DNA of 64,000 bases from Aureivirga marina (GTDB lineage Bacteria > Bacteroidota > Bacteroidia > Flavobacteriales > Flavobacteriaceae): the NCBI RefSeq assembly GCF_015767265.1, contig NZ_JADPIB010000008.1:124001-188000 (forward strand), written 5' to 3'. Every line of letters starts with the position of its first letter. Position 1 is the first letter of the stretch. Below are positions 26,113 to 34,377 of this stretch, in pieces. Position numbers and translations under genes: made by a program. The notes beneath the pieces are model-generated. The model worked only from the letters and a program-made list of their open reading frames with translations, searched no databases and had not been told where the DNA came from.

Positions 26113-26565
26113 TTATTCTTGATCTGAAGCAAACCACTCTGCATGAGAAGTTCCAGTTTCTTGTAATTTTAAAGAATGAAGTTTGATGTTTTCTGGTAAT
26201 TTTGATTTAATTTTCTCTGCAAAATCAATCAACATCATTTCACTTGTTGGTTGATAATCTACCAAACGAACATCATGTCCTCTTGCTTTTAATTCATTTG
26301 CAAGTTCAATATGTGGGGTATTTTTATTAAAAACAGTTGCATGATCGAATTTGTCAACAATTTCTTGTTTCACGATTTTTTTCAAATCTCCAAAATCGAT
26401 TACCATTCCACATTTTACATTATCCATATCTGTAATTGGCTTTCCAATTACTGTAACAGATAATTTATAGCTATGTCCATGTACATTCTTACATTTTCCA
26501 TCATAACCAAATAAAGCATGCCCTGCTTCAAAATCAAACTGCTTTGTAATTCGAATTGTACTCAT
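26113..26565 (-). CDS. queD: 6-carboxytetrahydropterin synthase (QueD/PTPS family)
   Basis: This enzyme converts dihydroneopterin triphosphate to 6-carboxy-tetrahydropterin, an early step of queuosine synthesis. The zinc ligands His16, His29 and His31 lie in FEAGHALFG and KNVHGHSYK, and the catalytic Cys25 is in GKCKNVHGH. The motif VIDFGDLK near residues 55-62 and the late Glu in LQETGTSHAEW are conserved. At 150 residues it is slightly longer than E. coli QueD. It is the last gene of a run with a small membrane protein, a crotonase and a MATE exporter (spacings of 2-3 nt). A pyruvoyl-tetrahydropterin synthase activity is a less likely alternative. Confidence 0.92.
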   Translation of the reverse strand: MSTIRITKQFDFEAGHALFGYDGKCKNVHGHSYKLSVTVIGKPITDMDNVKCGMVIDFGDLKKIVKQEIVDKFDHATVFNKNTPHIELANELKARGHDVRLVDYQPTSEMMLIDFAEKIKSKLPENIKLHSLKLQETGTSHAEWFASDQE

Positions 26566-26567
26566 AA

Positions 26568-26753
26568 TTATTTATCTAGGTCTTTTCTTTTCTTCATTAA
26601 ATAATAAATGACGTATGCAAAGATAATCAATATTACATAAGGAATATAAGCACCAATTGTAACTCCAATTTCATATCTTGAATCTGGAGCGTTTTTTATT
26701 TTCTCTTCAATTTTTGGAACTTCTTGTAGTAAAGTGATGATTGTTGCTAACAT
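26568..26753 (-). CDS. small single-TM membrane protein
   Basis: This 61-residue protein has a charged N-terminal helix (LQEVPKIEEKIKNAPDSRYE) and one TM near residues 32-52 (IGAYIPYVILIIFAYVIYYLM), followed by the basic tail KKRKDLDK, which suggests a cytoplasmic C-terminus. It lies 2 nt from queD and 3 nt from the crotonase gene, inside one operon, which supports its reality. No family is recognised and no function is proposed. Confidence 0.65.
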   Translation of the reverse strand: MLATIITLLQEVPKIEEKIKNAPDSRYEIGVTIGAYIPYVILIIFAYVIYYLMKKRKDLDK

Positions 26754-26756
26754 GTT

Positions 26757-27512
26757 TTATTTTTTAAATTTTGAAAGTGCTTCTTTCGTGAAATTAGAAA
26801 GGACTAATTTACCACTTATTTCGGCTCTTTCCGCTAATAAACTATCCCAATTTTCTGTATTTTTCCAAAGTACTTTTTTCAAATCTGCTAATGCTTCTGG
26901 ATTATAATTTGTAAATCGTTCTGCAAATTTTTGTACAGAAATATCCATTGTTTCAATCGATTCAAAAACTTCTTGAAATAATCCTTTTTCTGCTGCCCAT
27001 TTTGCATTCCTCCAATTTGATGCATCTAAAGAAAGCTCTGAAGTTGCTGCTAATCCGATTTTTCTTTCTACAGCTGGCTCAATTACAAAAGGTCCAATTC
27101 CAATTGTGATTTCTGAAAGTTTAATTGAAGCAGCATCTGTTGCAAAAGCATAATCACAAGCAGCAGCCAATCCAACTCCACCACCTACAGTTTTTCCTTG
27201 AATTCTTCCAATAATAATTTTAGAACATTTACGCATTGCATTAATTACATTCGCAAATCCCATGAAGAATTTTCCTCCATCTTCTAAATTATCAATTGCT
27301 AAAAGCTCATCAAAAGATGCTCCTGCACAAAAAGCTTTTTCTTTTGCACTTTTTAAAACAATTACATTGATTTCTTCATTTTTATCTAATTGATTAAATG
27401 TTTCCGCCAATTCTGCAAGTAAATAACTTGGAAAAGAATTACTCGCTGGGTGAAAAAATGTAACTGCTGCTATTTTATTTTCAATTATTGTTTCAATCGT
27501 ACCTTGATTCAT
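26757..27512 (-). CDS. enoyl-CoA hydratase/isomerase (crotonase) family protein
   Basis: This 251-residue crotonase-fold protein acts on acyl-CoA thioesters. The oxyanion-hole motifs are seen in EKAFCAGASFDELL (residues about 58-71) and GKTVGGGVGLAAACDYAFA (near 105-123). The first catalytic Glu of true enoyl-CoA hydratases (in GGGCELA) is replaced by Gly in GGGVGLA. The second Glu, in LSEITIGIGPFVIEP, is kept. The activity may therefore be isomerase or methylglutaconyl-CoA hydratase-like, as in related Bacteroidetes proteins, rather than standard hydration. It overlaps the MATE gene by 4 nt (ATGA), so translation is coupled, though no metabolic link to the exporter is clear. Confidence 0.85.
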   Translation of the reverse strand: MNQGTIETIIENKIAAVTFFHPASNSFPSYLLAELAETFNQLDKNEEINVIVLKSAKEKAFCAGASFDELLAIDNLEDGGKFFMGFANVINAMRKCSKIIIGRIQGKTVGGGVGLAAACDYAFATDAASIKLSEITIGIGPFVIEPAVERKIGLAATSELSLDASNWRNAKWAAEKGLFQEVFESIETMDISVQKFAERFTNYNPEALADLKKVLWKNTENWDSLLAERAEISGKLVLSNFTKEALSKFKK

Positions 27513-28855
27513 TCGTTGGTTATATTTTGGGTTAAAATTTTTGTTTTGAATTTCCAGATTAAAATTCCTGCTCTAAACAACATCCAAACCGTGAAAGCTA
27601 ACCAAATTCCATACAATTCATATTGGAAATAATCTCCTAATAAAAGTGTCGGAACAAATCCAATAAATGTTGCAATTATTAAAGTATTTCTTAAAGTTGT
27701 AGCATCCGCCATTCCTTTAAAAATTCCATCAAAAACAAAAGCAATTGCATTTAATGGTTGCATTAAAATTACAATCCAAAAAACATCATAAAACAATTTT
27801 AAGACATCTTTTTCATCAGTAAACATTTCACCAATTGGTTTGTAAAGAGCGAAAAATAGAACTGCTAAAATAATAGAAATTACAATAGCATATTTACTTA
27901 TAATTCTACTTAATTCTGCCAATCCATTAAAATTTCCTTGACCTAGTAATTTTCCAGAAACAATATTTCCAACACTGGAATAGCCATCAATAAAAAAGGC
28001 GAAAAATAACCAAATCTGAAAAGCAATTGTTTGTGCTGCAATATGCGCTTCTCCATAACTTGTTGCATAAGCATTTGCCATGTAAAGTGCAACATTTAAA
28101 GACAAAGCTCTTAAGAATAAATTGATAGTGATGATTACAATTTGTTTTACTTCTTTGTGTAAAGGAAAAATTAATTTTAATCGAAATGGTGTTTTCCAAA
28201 GCATGAAAAAGAAAGCTAAAATAGACATTGTAATTTGAGCAATTACACTTGCAATTGCAGCTCCTTCAATGTGCATTGGTTCAATAAATCCTTCTACACC
28301 AAAAACCAATAAATAATCTAAACCAACATTTAAAACAGCTCCAATAATACTGATAACCATTGGCCAAAAGGTGTTTTGTAACCCTCTGAAAACTCCGAAA
28401 ATAGAGAAAGTTAAAAGTGTAAAAGGTAAACCAATTGCTCGAATATTATAATATTGAATAGTATAATTTAAAAGTAATCCTTCTGCATTATACATTCGAA
28501 AAATAGATTCTGCAAAAGTGATGGAAATGACATAAACGATTAAACTTAAAATCAGATTTATCGATAAAACTTGTGCAGGAAGAATATGAATTTCTTCTAA
28601 TTTTTCTGCACCATAATATCTTGCAATCGTTGCTGAAATTGCTGAACGAGATTGTGCTAAAATCCAAATTAAAGCAGAAATCAACGAACCTGCAATTCCG
28701 ACAGCAGCTAAAGATTCGGTCGAATTTATTTTGATATTTCCAACAATTGCTGTGTCTGTAATAGATAAAAGAGGTTCTACAATTCCAGCGATAATTGCAG
28801 GAATTGCCAATGCATTTATTTGTTTAAATGTGATAACAGGTTTTTTTGTTGTCAT
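27509..28855 (-). CDS. MATE family efflux transporter
   Basis: This is a 448-residue multidrug and toxic-compound extrusion (MATE) exporter with twelve predicted TM helices. The N-terminal half contains LAIPAIIAGIVEPLLSITDTAIVG, with the Asp of the cation site in the SITDTA segment, and SRSAISATIARYYGA. The second half repeats the pattern, with SVGNIVSGKLLGQGN. It probably uses a Na+ or H+ gradient; the DinF-like subgroup is a plausible placement. It is the first gene of the MATE-crotonase-small protein-queD run. The substrate is unknown. Confidence 0.92.
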   Translation of the reverse strand: MTTKKPVITFKQINALAIPAIIAGIVEPLLSITDTAIVGNIKINSTESLAAVGIAGSLISALIWILAQSRSAISATIARYYGAEKLEEIHILPAQVLSINLILSLIVYVISITFAESIFRMYNAEGLLLNYTIQYYNIRAIGLPFTLLTFSIFGVFRGLQNTFWPMVISIIGAVLNVGLDYLLVFGVEGFIEPMHIEGAAIASVIAQITMSILAFFFMLWKTPFRLKLIFPLHKEVKQIVIITINLFLRALSLNVALYMANAYATSYGEAHIAAQTIAFQIWLFFAFFIDGYSSVGNIVSGKLLGQGNFNGLAELSRIISKYAIVISIILAVLFFALYKPIGEMFTDEKDVLKLFYDVFWIVILMQPLNAIAFVFDGIFKGMADATTLRNTLIIATFIGFVPTLLLGDYFQYELYGIWLAFTVWMLFRAGILIWKFKTKILTQNITNE

Positions 28856-28878
28856 GGAATGACTTTTTGAAAAGAGAA

Positions 28879-29337
28879 TTAATCATTCAAAATTTCTAGA
28901 CTTTCTCCTAACTTTTCTTTATTAAAACCCAATGTAAGTTCAGTTAAAACTAAATGATTTTTGAAATTAGAGTTTAAAGAATGTAAAGATTTATCATCAT
29001 CAAGGATTAAAAAATTCTCTATATTATTTTCTTTAATAAATTGTTCGATTTCTTCTTTTCGAGATTTACAATTTGGATATTCAGGAACAAAACCTTGAAT
29101 TGTTTGGACAATATTTCTATGTGCAAAAATTGTATTAAATTCTTCTAAAGTTTTTACAGTTCTTCTAGTAGAACTTAACCAAATTTCAAAAGGATACTGT
29201 TGTAAAAGTTGATTTAAATTTTGGACACATTTAGAATTAAATCTAGAATAATTATCTGAATCCATTTCATCTTGTTTCCATGGAGGAGTTGTAATCAAAA
29301 CTCCATCCAAATCTAAAATCAAAATTTTACACTCCAT
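28879..29337 (-). CDS. HAD-superfamily domain protein
   Basis: This 152-residue protein shows HAD motif I as ILDLDGVL (nucleophile Asp9, Asp11). A motif II-like Ser is in WLSSTRR near residue 55, and a late acidic motif FLILDDDKSL lies near residues 108-117. The cap is minimal. The arrangement resembles HAD domains of the Swiss-army-knife type associated with RNA repair proteins, but here it stands alone. A small-molecule or nucleic-acid phosphatase activity is possible; the substrate cannot be inferred. It lies 11 nt downstream of the epimerase gene and upstream of the MATE gene on the same strand. Confidence 0.75.
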   Translation of the reverse strand: MECKILILDLDGVLITTPPWKQDEMDSDNYSRFNSKCVQNLNQLLQQYPFEIWLSSTRRTVKTLEEFNTIFAHRNIVQTIQGFVPEYPNCKSRKEEIEQFIKENNIENFLILDDDKSLHSLNSNFKNHLVLTELTLGFNKEKLGESLEILND

Positions 29338-29348
29338 TAATTCTTGAA

Positions 29349-30362
29349 TTATTTATCTCGATTAAAATCTATGCAAATTTCGGAAATTGTTGTTGAAATT
29401 GGCTCAAAATCAAAGGATAATTCTTGTTTTATTTTATCAGAGCTATAATAAGTCTTAGAATGTGCAGATTTTACAGATTGTTCTGTTAAAAGAGGTTTTC
29501 CGTTTGTAAGTAAACAGCGAATTTTATCAAAAATAGCCATAAATTTCATGCTGCTCTCAGAAACATTTTTATATGGTTTTTTCTTTTTAAAGTTTTCTGC
29601 GATAGAAAAGAACAAGTCTTTGAAAGAAATATTTTCAGAAACTAAAACGAATCTTTCATTTTTTATATCTGATTTCATCAACTGAATCATTGCTTTTACG
29701 GTGTCTTTCACTCCAACAAATCCAGTGATTCCTTCTGTGTAATATGGAAATCCTTTATAAACTTTGGAAAAAATATCTCCTGTTCCAGTTTTCCAAAAAC
29801 CAGATCCAAGAATAACTCCTGGATTTACAATTACAGCATTTAATCCTTCTTGTGTTCCCCGCCAAACTTCCATTTCAGCACCATATTTGGAAATTGCATA
29901 ACCATAATTTTTTTCTTCAGGATTCCAATCGCAGGATTCATCTAAGAAATCTTGATTTACTTTTTTACTCAAAGTCGCTACAGAACTGACATAACAAAGT
30001 TTTTTTACATGAAAATCGATACAGAAATTTACAATATTCATGGTTCCTTGAATATTTGCTTGACGCATTTTTTTATAATCTTTTGGATTGAAAGAAACCA
30101 ATGCAGCAGCGTGATAAACTTCTGTCATTTTGTGTTTTTGGAAAAGTTCTTCTAAAGAAATGGTATCTTCAATATCTGCTTTTTCCCAAATGATTTTTTT
30201 GAAAAGTGAATTTGTATTTTCAGTATAGTAAGAAAAAACATTTTCTACAGCTTTTAATTTTGATTCATTTCTATAAATCGCAATTATTTGTTCGTTTTCA
30301 AGCGCTAGATGATATAATAAATGCGCTCCAACCATTCCTGTGCCTCCTGTAACTAAAATCAT
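29349..30362 (-). CDS. NAD-dependent epimerase/dehydratase (extended SDR)
   Basis: This is an extended short-chain dehydrogenase. The Rossmann motif TGGTGMVG starts at residue 4, directly after the preferred start MILVTGG. The catalytic Tyr and Lys are in YGYAISKYGAE and the Ser region is VSSVATL. The segment VNPGVILGSG is typical of the 3-beta-HSD/dihydroflavonol reductase-like group. The frame extends to 30431, but the first 23 codons add no recognisable sequence, so I start at the ATG at 30362 (337 aa). Substrates may be a nucleotide sugar or a ketone. It is divergent from tyrS. Confidence 0.88.
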   Translation of the reverse strand: MILVTGGTGMVGAHLLYHLALENEQIIAIYRNESKLKAVENVFSYYTENTNSLFKKIIWEKADIEDTISLEELFQKHKMTEVYHAAALVSFNPKDYKKMRQANIQGTMNIVNFCIDFHVKKLCYVSSVATLSKKVNQDFLDESCDWNPEEKNYGYAISKYGAEMEVWRGTQEGLNAVIVNPGVILGSGFWKTGTGDIFSKVYKGFPYYTEGITGFVGVKDTVKAMIQLMKSDIKNERFVLVSENISFKDLFFSIAENFKKKKPYKNVSESSMKFMAIFDKIRCLLTNGKPLLTEQSVKSAHSKTYYSSDKIKQELSFDFEPISTTISEICIDFNRDK

Positions 30363-30415
30363 GCAACGAAAGTAAAGAATTATTCTAGAATGATACTTAA
30401 ATATAAATGGATTTT

Positions 30416-30423
30416 TATCTTTG
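30416..30423 (+). promoter_or_regulatory. -7 box candidate upstream of tyrS leader
   Basis: TATCTTTG fits TAnnTTTG, but no TTTG is at the right distance. A transcript from here would carry the structured element copy C in its 5' leader before tyrS. Confidence 0.35.
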
Positions 30424-30476
30424 CTATACAATTTAAGAAATCTATTTGAATTTTATTTCTATTTCATTGAAATGAA

Positions 30477-30586
30477 TGCGTTAGGGATTGCAGCGGCATC
30501 CTTTTGCTGCTTGCAGATTTGCAGCAAAAGATATAGCGGAAAGCCCGACCTGATTCCTGAGGAAACCGAAGGAGAAGGAAACGCCC
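30477..30586 (+). repeat. structured repeat element, copy C (tyrS leader)
   Basis: This copy has the closing helix GCGTT/AACGC, the invariant 5' core AGGGATTGCAGCGGCATCC, the apical hairpin TTTTGCTGC/GCAGCAAAA (identical to copy A) and the invariant 3' core GATATAGCGGAAAGCCCGACC. Its accessory hairpin is CCTGATTCCT...AGGAGAAGG. It lies 44 nt before the tyrS ATG in sense orientation. Confidence 0.8.
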
Positions 30587-30630
30587 AAATATAGATTCTA
30601 CTAATTTTTGAATTTAATTTTTATATAAAT

Positions 30631-31923
30631 ATGAATACTAACTTTGTTGAAGAATTACGTTGGAGGGGAATGTTGCACGACATCATGCCTGATACGGAAG
30701 AGCTTCTAACTAAAGGAGTAACTACAGGTTATATTGGTTTTGATCCTACTGCGGAATCATTGCATATCGGAAGTTTAATTCCGATTATCATTTTGATGCA
30801 TTTCCAGAAGGCAGGACATAAACCTTTAGCTTTAGTTGGAGGAGCGACTGGGATGATTGGTGACCCTTCAGGGAAGTCTAATGAGAGAAATTTATTAGAC
30901 GAAGAAACATTAAATCGTAATGTTGCAGGTTTAAAGAGAACTTTAGAGCGCTTTTTAGATTTTAATAGTGATGCAGAAAATGCTGCGGAACTTGTAAACA
31001 ATTATGATTGGATGAAAGATATTTCACTTATTGATTTTGTTAGAGATATCGGAAAACATTTAACTGTAAATTATATGATGGCGAAAGATTCGGTAAAGAA
31101 ACGATTAGGTTCTGAGTCGAATGTAGGAATGTCATTTACAGAATTTACTTATCAATTATTCCAAGGTTACGACTTCTATTATTTATATAAAGAGAAAAAT
31201 TGTTTGCTTCAAATGGGAGGTTCTGATCAGTGGGGAAATATCACTACTGGAACAGAATTAATCCGTAGAAAAGCACAAGGAAAAGCATATGCATTAACTT
31301 GTCCTTTGATTACAAAAGCAGACGGAACAAAGTTCGGAAAATCAGAAGGAGGAAACGTTTGGTTAGATAAAGAATTAACTTCACCTTATAAATTCTACCA
31401 ATTCTGGTTAAATGCTTCTGATGAAGATGCAGAAAATTATATCAAGAAATTTACTTTCTTAGATAGAGAAACAATTGAAAAATTAATTGAAGAGCATAAG
31501 GAAGCTCCACATTTAAGAATTTTACAAAAGAAAATCGGAGAGGAAGTAACTTGTATGGTGCATTCTAGAGAAGATTATGAAAATGCTTTAAAAGCTTCAG
31601 GAATCTTATTTGGAAAAGCAACTTCAGAAGAGTTAAATTCACTTGGAGAGCAAACATTCTTAGATGTATTTAGTGGAGTTCCTCAAGCAGAAGTTTCAAA
31701 AGAAGCTATCGAATCTGGAATTGATATTGTTGCAGCATTTGCAGAAAACGGATTTTTAAAATCGAATAAAGAAGTTCGTAGAGCTTTAAAAGAGAATTCA
31801 ATTTCAGTTAATAAAGAAAAGGTAGGTGAAGATTTTGTTATTGAAACAAAAGATTTAATTGCTGATAAATATGTGCTTTTACAAAGAGGTAGAAGAAATT
31901 ATTTCTTATTAAAAGTAGTTTAA
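30631..31923 (+). CDS. tyrS: tyrosyl-tRNA synthetase
   Basis: This class I synthetase charges tRNA-Tyr. The HIGH-type motif lies in [12 protein letters not shown] (about residues 38-49), the tyrosine-binding region includes [22 protein letters not shown], and the KMSKS equivalent is KFGKSEGGN near residues 232-240. A C-terminal S4-like RNA-binding domain follows (about 350-430; [23 protein letters not shown]). The length of 430 aa is normal. It has its own terminator. The leader contains a structured repeat, not a recognisable T-box, and T-boxes are in any case mainly a Firmicutes feature. Confidence 0.97.
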   Translation: MNTNFVEELRWRGMLHDIMPDTEELLTKGVTTGYIGFDPTAESLHIGSLIPIIILMHFQKAGHKPLALVGGATGMIGDPSGKSNERNLLDEETLNRNVAGLKRTLERFLDFNSDAENAAELVNNYDWMKDISLIDFVRDIGKHLTVNYMMAKDSVKKRLGSESNVGMSFTEFTYQLFQGYDFYYLYKEKNCLLQMGGSDQWGNITTGTELIRRKAQGKAYALTCPLITKADGTKFGKSEGGNVWLDKELTSPYKFYQFWLNASDEDAENYIKKFTFLDRETIEKLIEEHKEAPHLRILQKKIGEEVTCMVHSREDYENALKASGILFGKATSEELNSLGEQTFLDVFSGVPQAEVSKEAIESGIDIVAAFAENGFLKSNKEVRRALKENSISVNKEKVGEDFVIETKDLIADKYVLLQRGRRNYFLLKVV

Positions 31924-31945
31924 TATTTTCTTTTATAAAACATTA

Positions 31946-31978
31946 AAAACAGCTAATAGATTTATTAGCTGTTTTTTT
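31946..31978 (+). terminator. tyrS terminator
   Basis: AAAACAGCTAATA (31946-31958) pairs with TATTAGCTGTTTT (31963-31975) over a GATT tetraloop, then T-run. It follows the tyrS stop by 23 nt. Confidence 0.88.
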
Positions 31979-32002
31979 ATGTCTGTTTGTGAACATTTTT
32001 TA

Positions 32003-32010
32003 TAGATTTG
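32003..32010 (+). promoter_or_regulatory. -7 box upstream of the OmpA/TSP3 gene
   Basis: TAGATTTG fits TAnnTTTG and lies 25 nt before the ATG. A TTTG at 31986-31989 is only 13 nt upstream, too close for the usual spacing, so only the -7 box is supported. Confidence 0.45.
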
Positions 32011-32035
32011 AGGAAAATTTCAAAAGAGTAAAAAA

Positions 32036-33436
32036 ATGAAAAAGAACAAATGGGTTTTAAAAGCTTTAATAGCTTTTACATTTTTGCTATGTATAAAAGA
32101 GGTATCTGCTCAAAATTCAAAATACAGATGGTATTTATCAGCAGGTTATAATGCGATTGATTTTAATTCTGCGGGTTCTACAGGAAATGGTAGATTTAAT
32201 CAGTTTTTTAACACAAAACATTACAATTTTCATCCTACATCTTTTCGAGTGAATTTATCATATTATTTAAAATATGGAATTATTCCAGAAGTTGATATGT
32301 CATTAAATTCGATAGATAGATTTGGTTCTGAAAAAGTTCAAGGACAAGATGTTCCTTATTTATCATTTACTGGAGGAGCGAAATATGGATTAAGTCATAT
32401 TTTTGGAAAAGAGGGATTTTTTGGAAAAAATGGTTGGTTTGATCCTTATTTAGGATTAAAAATCGGTATGGCAGGAATGGATAATAAGACAAGTTTCTTA
32501 TATGATGGTGAAGCAGGATTTAATATTTGGATTTTTGAACAATACGGATTAAATATTCAGACAGAATATAAACGTACAGCAAATCAAGATAAAGTTTTAA
32601 GACACTTTCAACATAGTATAGGAATTGCATATCGTTTTGGTCCTTCTGATAAAGATAAAGATGGAGTAAAAGATAAAGACGATAAATGTCCATTAATTAA
32701 AGGAGAAAAAAGATTTAATGGGTGTCCAGATTCAGATGGTGATGGAGTTCCAGATAGAAATGATGGTTGTCCTTTAGAAAAAGGAGATAAGAGAAATGGA
32801 GGATGTCCAGATTCGGATGGAGATGGAGTTGTAGACAAGAAAGATAAATGTCCAAAATTAAAAGGAGATAAAAAAGCAAAAGGATGCCCAGATAAAGATA
32901 ACGATGGAGTTTTAGATGCAGAAGATGGTTGTCCAGAAAAAGCTGGTTCAAAAGAAAACGGAGGATGTCCGTTTGTAGATTCAGATGGTGATGGAGTTCA
33001 AGATAAAGATGATAAATGTCCAAATAAAGCTGGAGTTGCAGAAGAAGGAGGATGTCCAAAAGAAATTATTTCGCAAGAAGCTTTAAATAAACTTCAATTG
33101 GCTGCAAAATCGATTAAGTTTGATTTAGATAAAGATCAATTTATTCCAAGAAAATCAAAAGAATTAGATGAAATTATAACATGGATGAAGCATTATAAAG
33201 AAGCAAGATTTCTAATTCAAGGAAATACGGATAATTTAGGTTCGGCTTCTTACAACATGAAATTATCTTTAAATAGAGCAGAAGGAGTAAAACAATTTTT
33301 GGTAGAAAATGGTATTGAAGAAAGTAGATTAGAAGTAAAAGGATTTGGAGAAACAAAGCCAATTGCACCAAATACTACAAGAAAAGGAAGAGCTGAAAAT
33401 AGAAGAGTAGAATTTATTATTTTGAATTTAGAATAA
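32036..33436 (+). CDS. OmpA-family outer membrane protein with thrombospondin type 3 repeats
   Basis: This 466-residue outer membrane protein has a signal peptide (about 1-25, ending EVSAQ) and an N-terminal beta-barrel of about 180 residues (YRWYLSAGYNAIDF ... IGIAYRFG). Five calcium-binding TSP3 repeats follow near residues 202-345 (for example DSDGDGVPDRNDGCP and DSDGDGVQDKDDKCP). A C-terminal OmpA domain (about 350-466) anchors to peptidoglycan, with NTDNLGSASYNMKLSLNRAEGVKQFL and RAENRRVEFIIL. Such proteins are abundant in flavobacterial outer membranes and link the membrane to the cell wall. The repeats give a local DNA repeat pattern at about 32645-33060, which is coding and not a CRISPR array. 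Confidence 0.93.
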   Translation: MKKNKWVLKALIAFTFLLCIKEVSAQNSKYRWYLSAGYNAIDFNSAGSTGNGRFNQFFNTKHYNFHPTSFRVNLSYYLKYGIIPEVDMSLNSIDRFGSEKVQGQDVPYLSFTGGAKYGLSHIFGKEGFFGKNGWFDPYLGLKIGMAGMDNKTSFLYDGEAGFNIWIFEQYGLNIQTEYKRTANQDKVLRHFQHSIGIAYRFGPSDKDKDGVKDKDDKCPLIKGEKRFNGCPDSDGDGVPDRNDGCPLEKGDKRNGGCPDSDGDGVVDKKDKCPKLKGDKKAKGCPDKDNDGVLDAEDGCPEKAGSKENGGCPFVDSDGDGVQDKDDKCPNKAGVAEEGGCPKEIISQEALNKLQLAAKSIKFDLDKDQFIPRKSKELDEIITWMKHYKEARFLIQGNTDNLGSASYNMKLSLNRAEGVKQFLVENGIEESRLEVKGFGETKPIAPNTTRKGRAENRRVEFIILNLE

Positions 33437-33454
33437 TAAAAAAACATAATTTTA

Positions 33455-33490
33455 AAAAGCCATAGAGTTGAATACTTTATGGCTTTTTTT
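33455..33490 (+). terminator. terminator of the OmpA/TSP3 gene
   Basis: AAAAGCCATA (33455-33464) pairs with TATGGCTTTT (33478-33487) and is followed by Ts. It starts 18 nt after the stop codon. Confidence 0.82.
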
Positions 33491-33609
33491 GTTTTTATTA
33501 CTTTAATTCTTATGATAAATTAAATAAAACTCTATCATAATATTAACGGAAATCACTAATAGAATTAAGTAATTTTAAAAGATGAATTTTAATTATTAAT
33601 GATTTAAAG

Positions 33610-34266
33610 ATGATGATGAGAGGGATAATTACAATTTTTTTAGCATTCATTTCAGTGATTTCATATTCACAAAATGCGATAACGACAGATGGGAAACAAG
33701 TATTTTTAAAAAGTGATGGAACTTGGGAATATGTGAATAATTCTTCTAATGGAATTAATTATACTAATTTGAATGATGAAGAATTTTATGTTGCTGAAGA
33801 TGCAACTTTTTTAGTGAAAAGTATAAAGAATCCAGAATTAGGTTTTTATATTAATCCAAAGATTTGGGCTTTTGAAATTAATGATAATCCAGATCAAATT
33901 TCAGAATATATATGGAAAACAAAGATTAATAACACAGATGTTTTCGGAACTTTTTTAGCAACAGAAGATGGCCTTTCTTTAGAAGAATTGAAGAAAAATG
34001 TTTTAGAAGAAATTCGAGTTGTAGATAATGAAGCTGAGGTTGTGATAGAGGAACATCGAGTGGTGAATGGAAATAAAGTTTTATATATGAAAGTAAATGG
34101 TGATTTGATGGATATTCATTTTGCTGTTTATGTATATTTATTTTCGAATGGAAAAGATAATTTTATTGCAGAAATTCATACTTCAAAGAATTTTAATGAT
34201 TACAAAGCAACAGATAAAATTATCGATATGCTTAATAATGTAACTTATGTGAATTATAAAAATTGA
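33610..34266 (+). CDS. unknown secreted protein
   Basis: This 218-residue protein has a signal peptide (about 1-20, ending VISYSQ), then the motif TTDGKQVFLKSDGTWEY near residues 25-41, a short pattern seen in many secreted flavobacterial proteins. The rest is an alpha/beta domain with alternating strands (NPELGFYINPKIWAFEINDN ... VVIEEHRVVNGNKVLYMKVNGDLMDIHFAVYVYLF). No TM, lipobox or sorting domain is visible, so it is probably periplasmic. Three Met codons in a row make the start uncertain by one or two residues. No function is assigned. Confidence 0.75.
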   Translation: MMMRGIITIFLAFISVISYSQNAITTDGKQVFLKSDGTWEYVNNSSNGINYTNLNDEEFYVAEDATFLVKSIKNPELGFYINPKIWAFEINDNPDQISEYIWKTKINNTDVFGTFLATEDGLSLEELKKNVLEEIRVVDNEAEVVIEEHRVVNGNKVLYMKVNGDLMDIHFAVYVYLFSNGKDNFIAEIHTSKNFNDYKATDKIIDMLNNVTYVNYKN

Positions 34267-34349
34267 TGGTATTTTTCATTGTAAAATTGCTTACATAAAA
34301 TTATCTTTTTTATAAGTTATATATAAAGTAGTTATGCTAATCAAAATTG

Positions 34350-34357
34350 TATATTTG
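34350..34357 (+). promoter_or_regulatory. -7 box upstream of the phosphorylase-like gene
   Basis: TATATTTG fits the TAnnTTTG consensus and lies 20 nt before the ATG at 34378. No clear TTTG is at the expected -33 position. Confidence 0.5.
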
Positions 34358-34377
34358 TACCAATTTAAACTACTAAA

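Noticed and set aside
30363-30630. T-box riboswitch before tyrS
   Set aside because: No stem I, specifier or T-box core sequence is visible. The structure is the repeat element found at two other sites.
32645-33060. Direct DNA repeats suggesting a CRISPR-like array
   Set aside because: They are in frame and encode TSP3 calcium-binding repeats of an OmpA-family protein.
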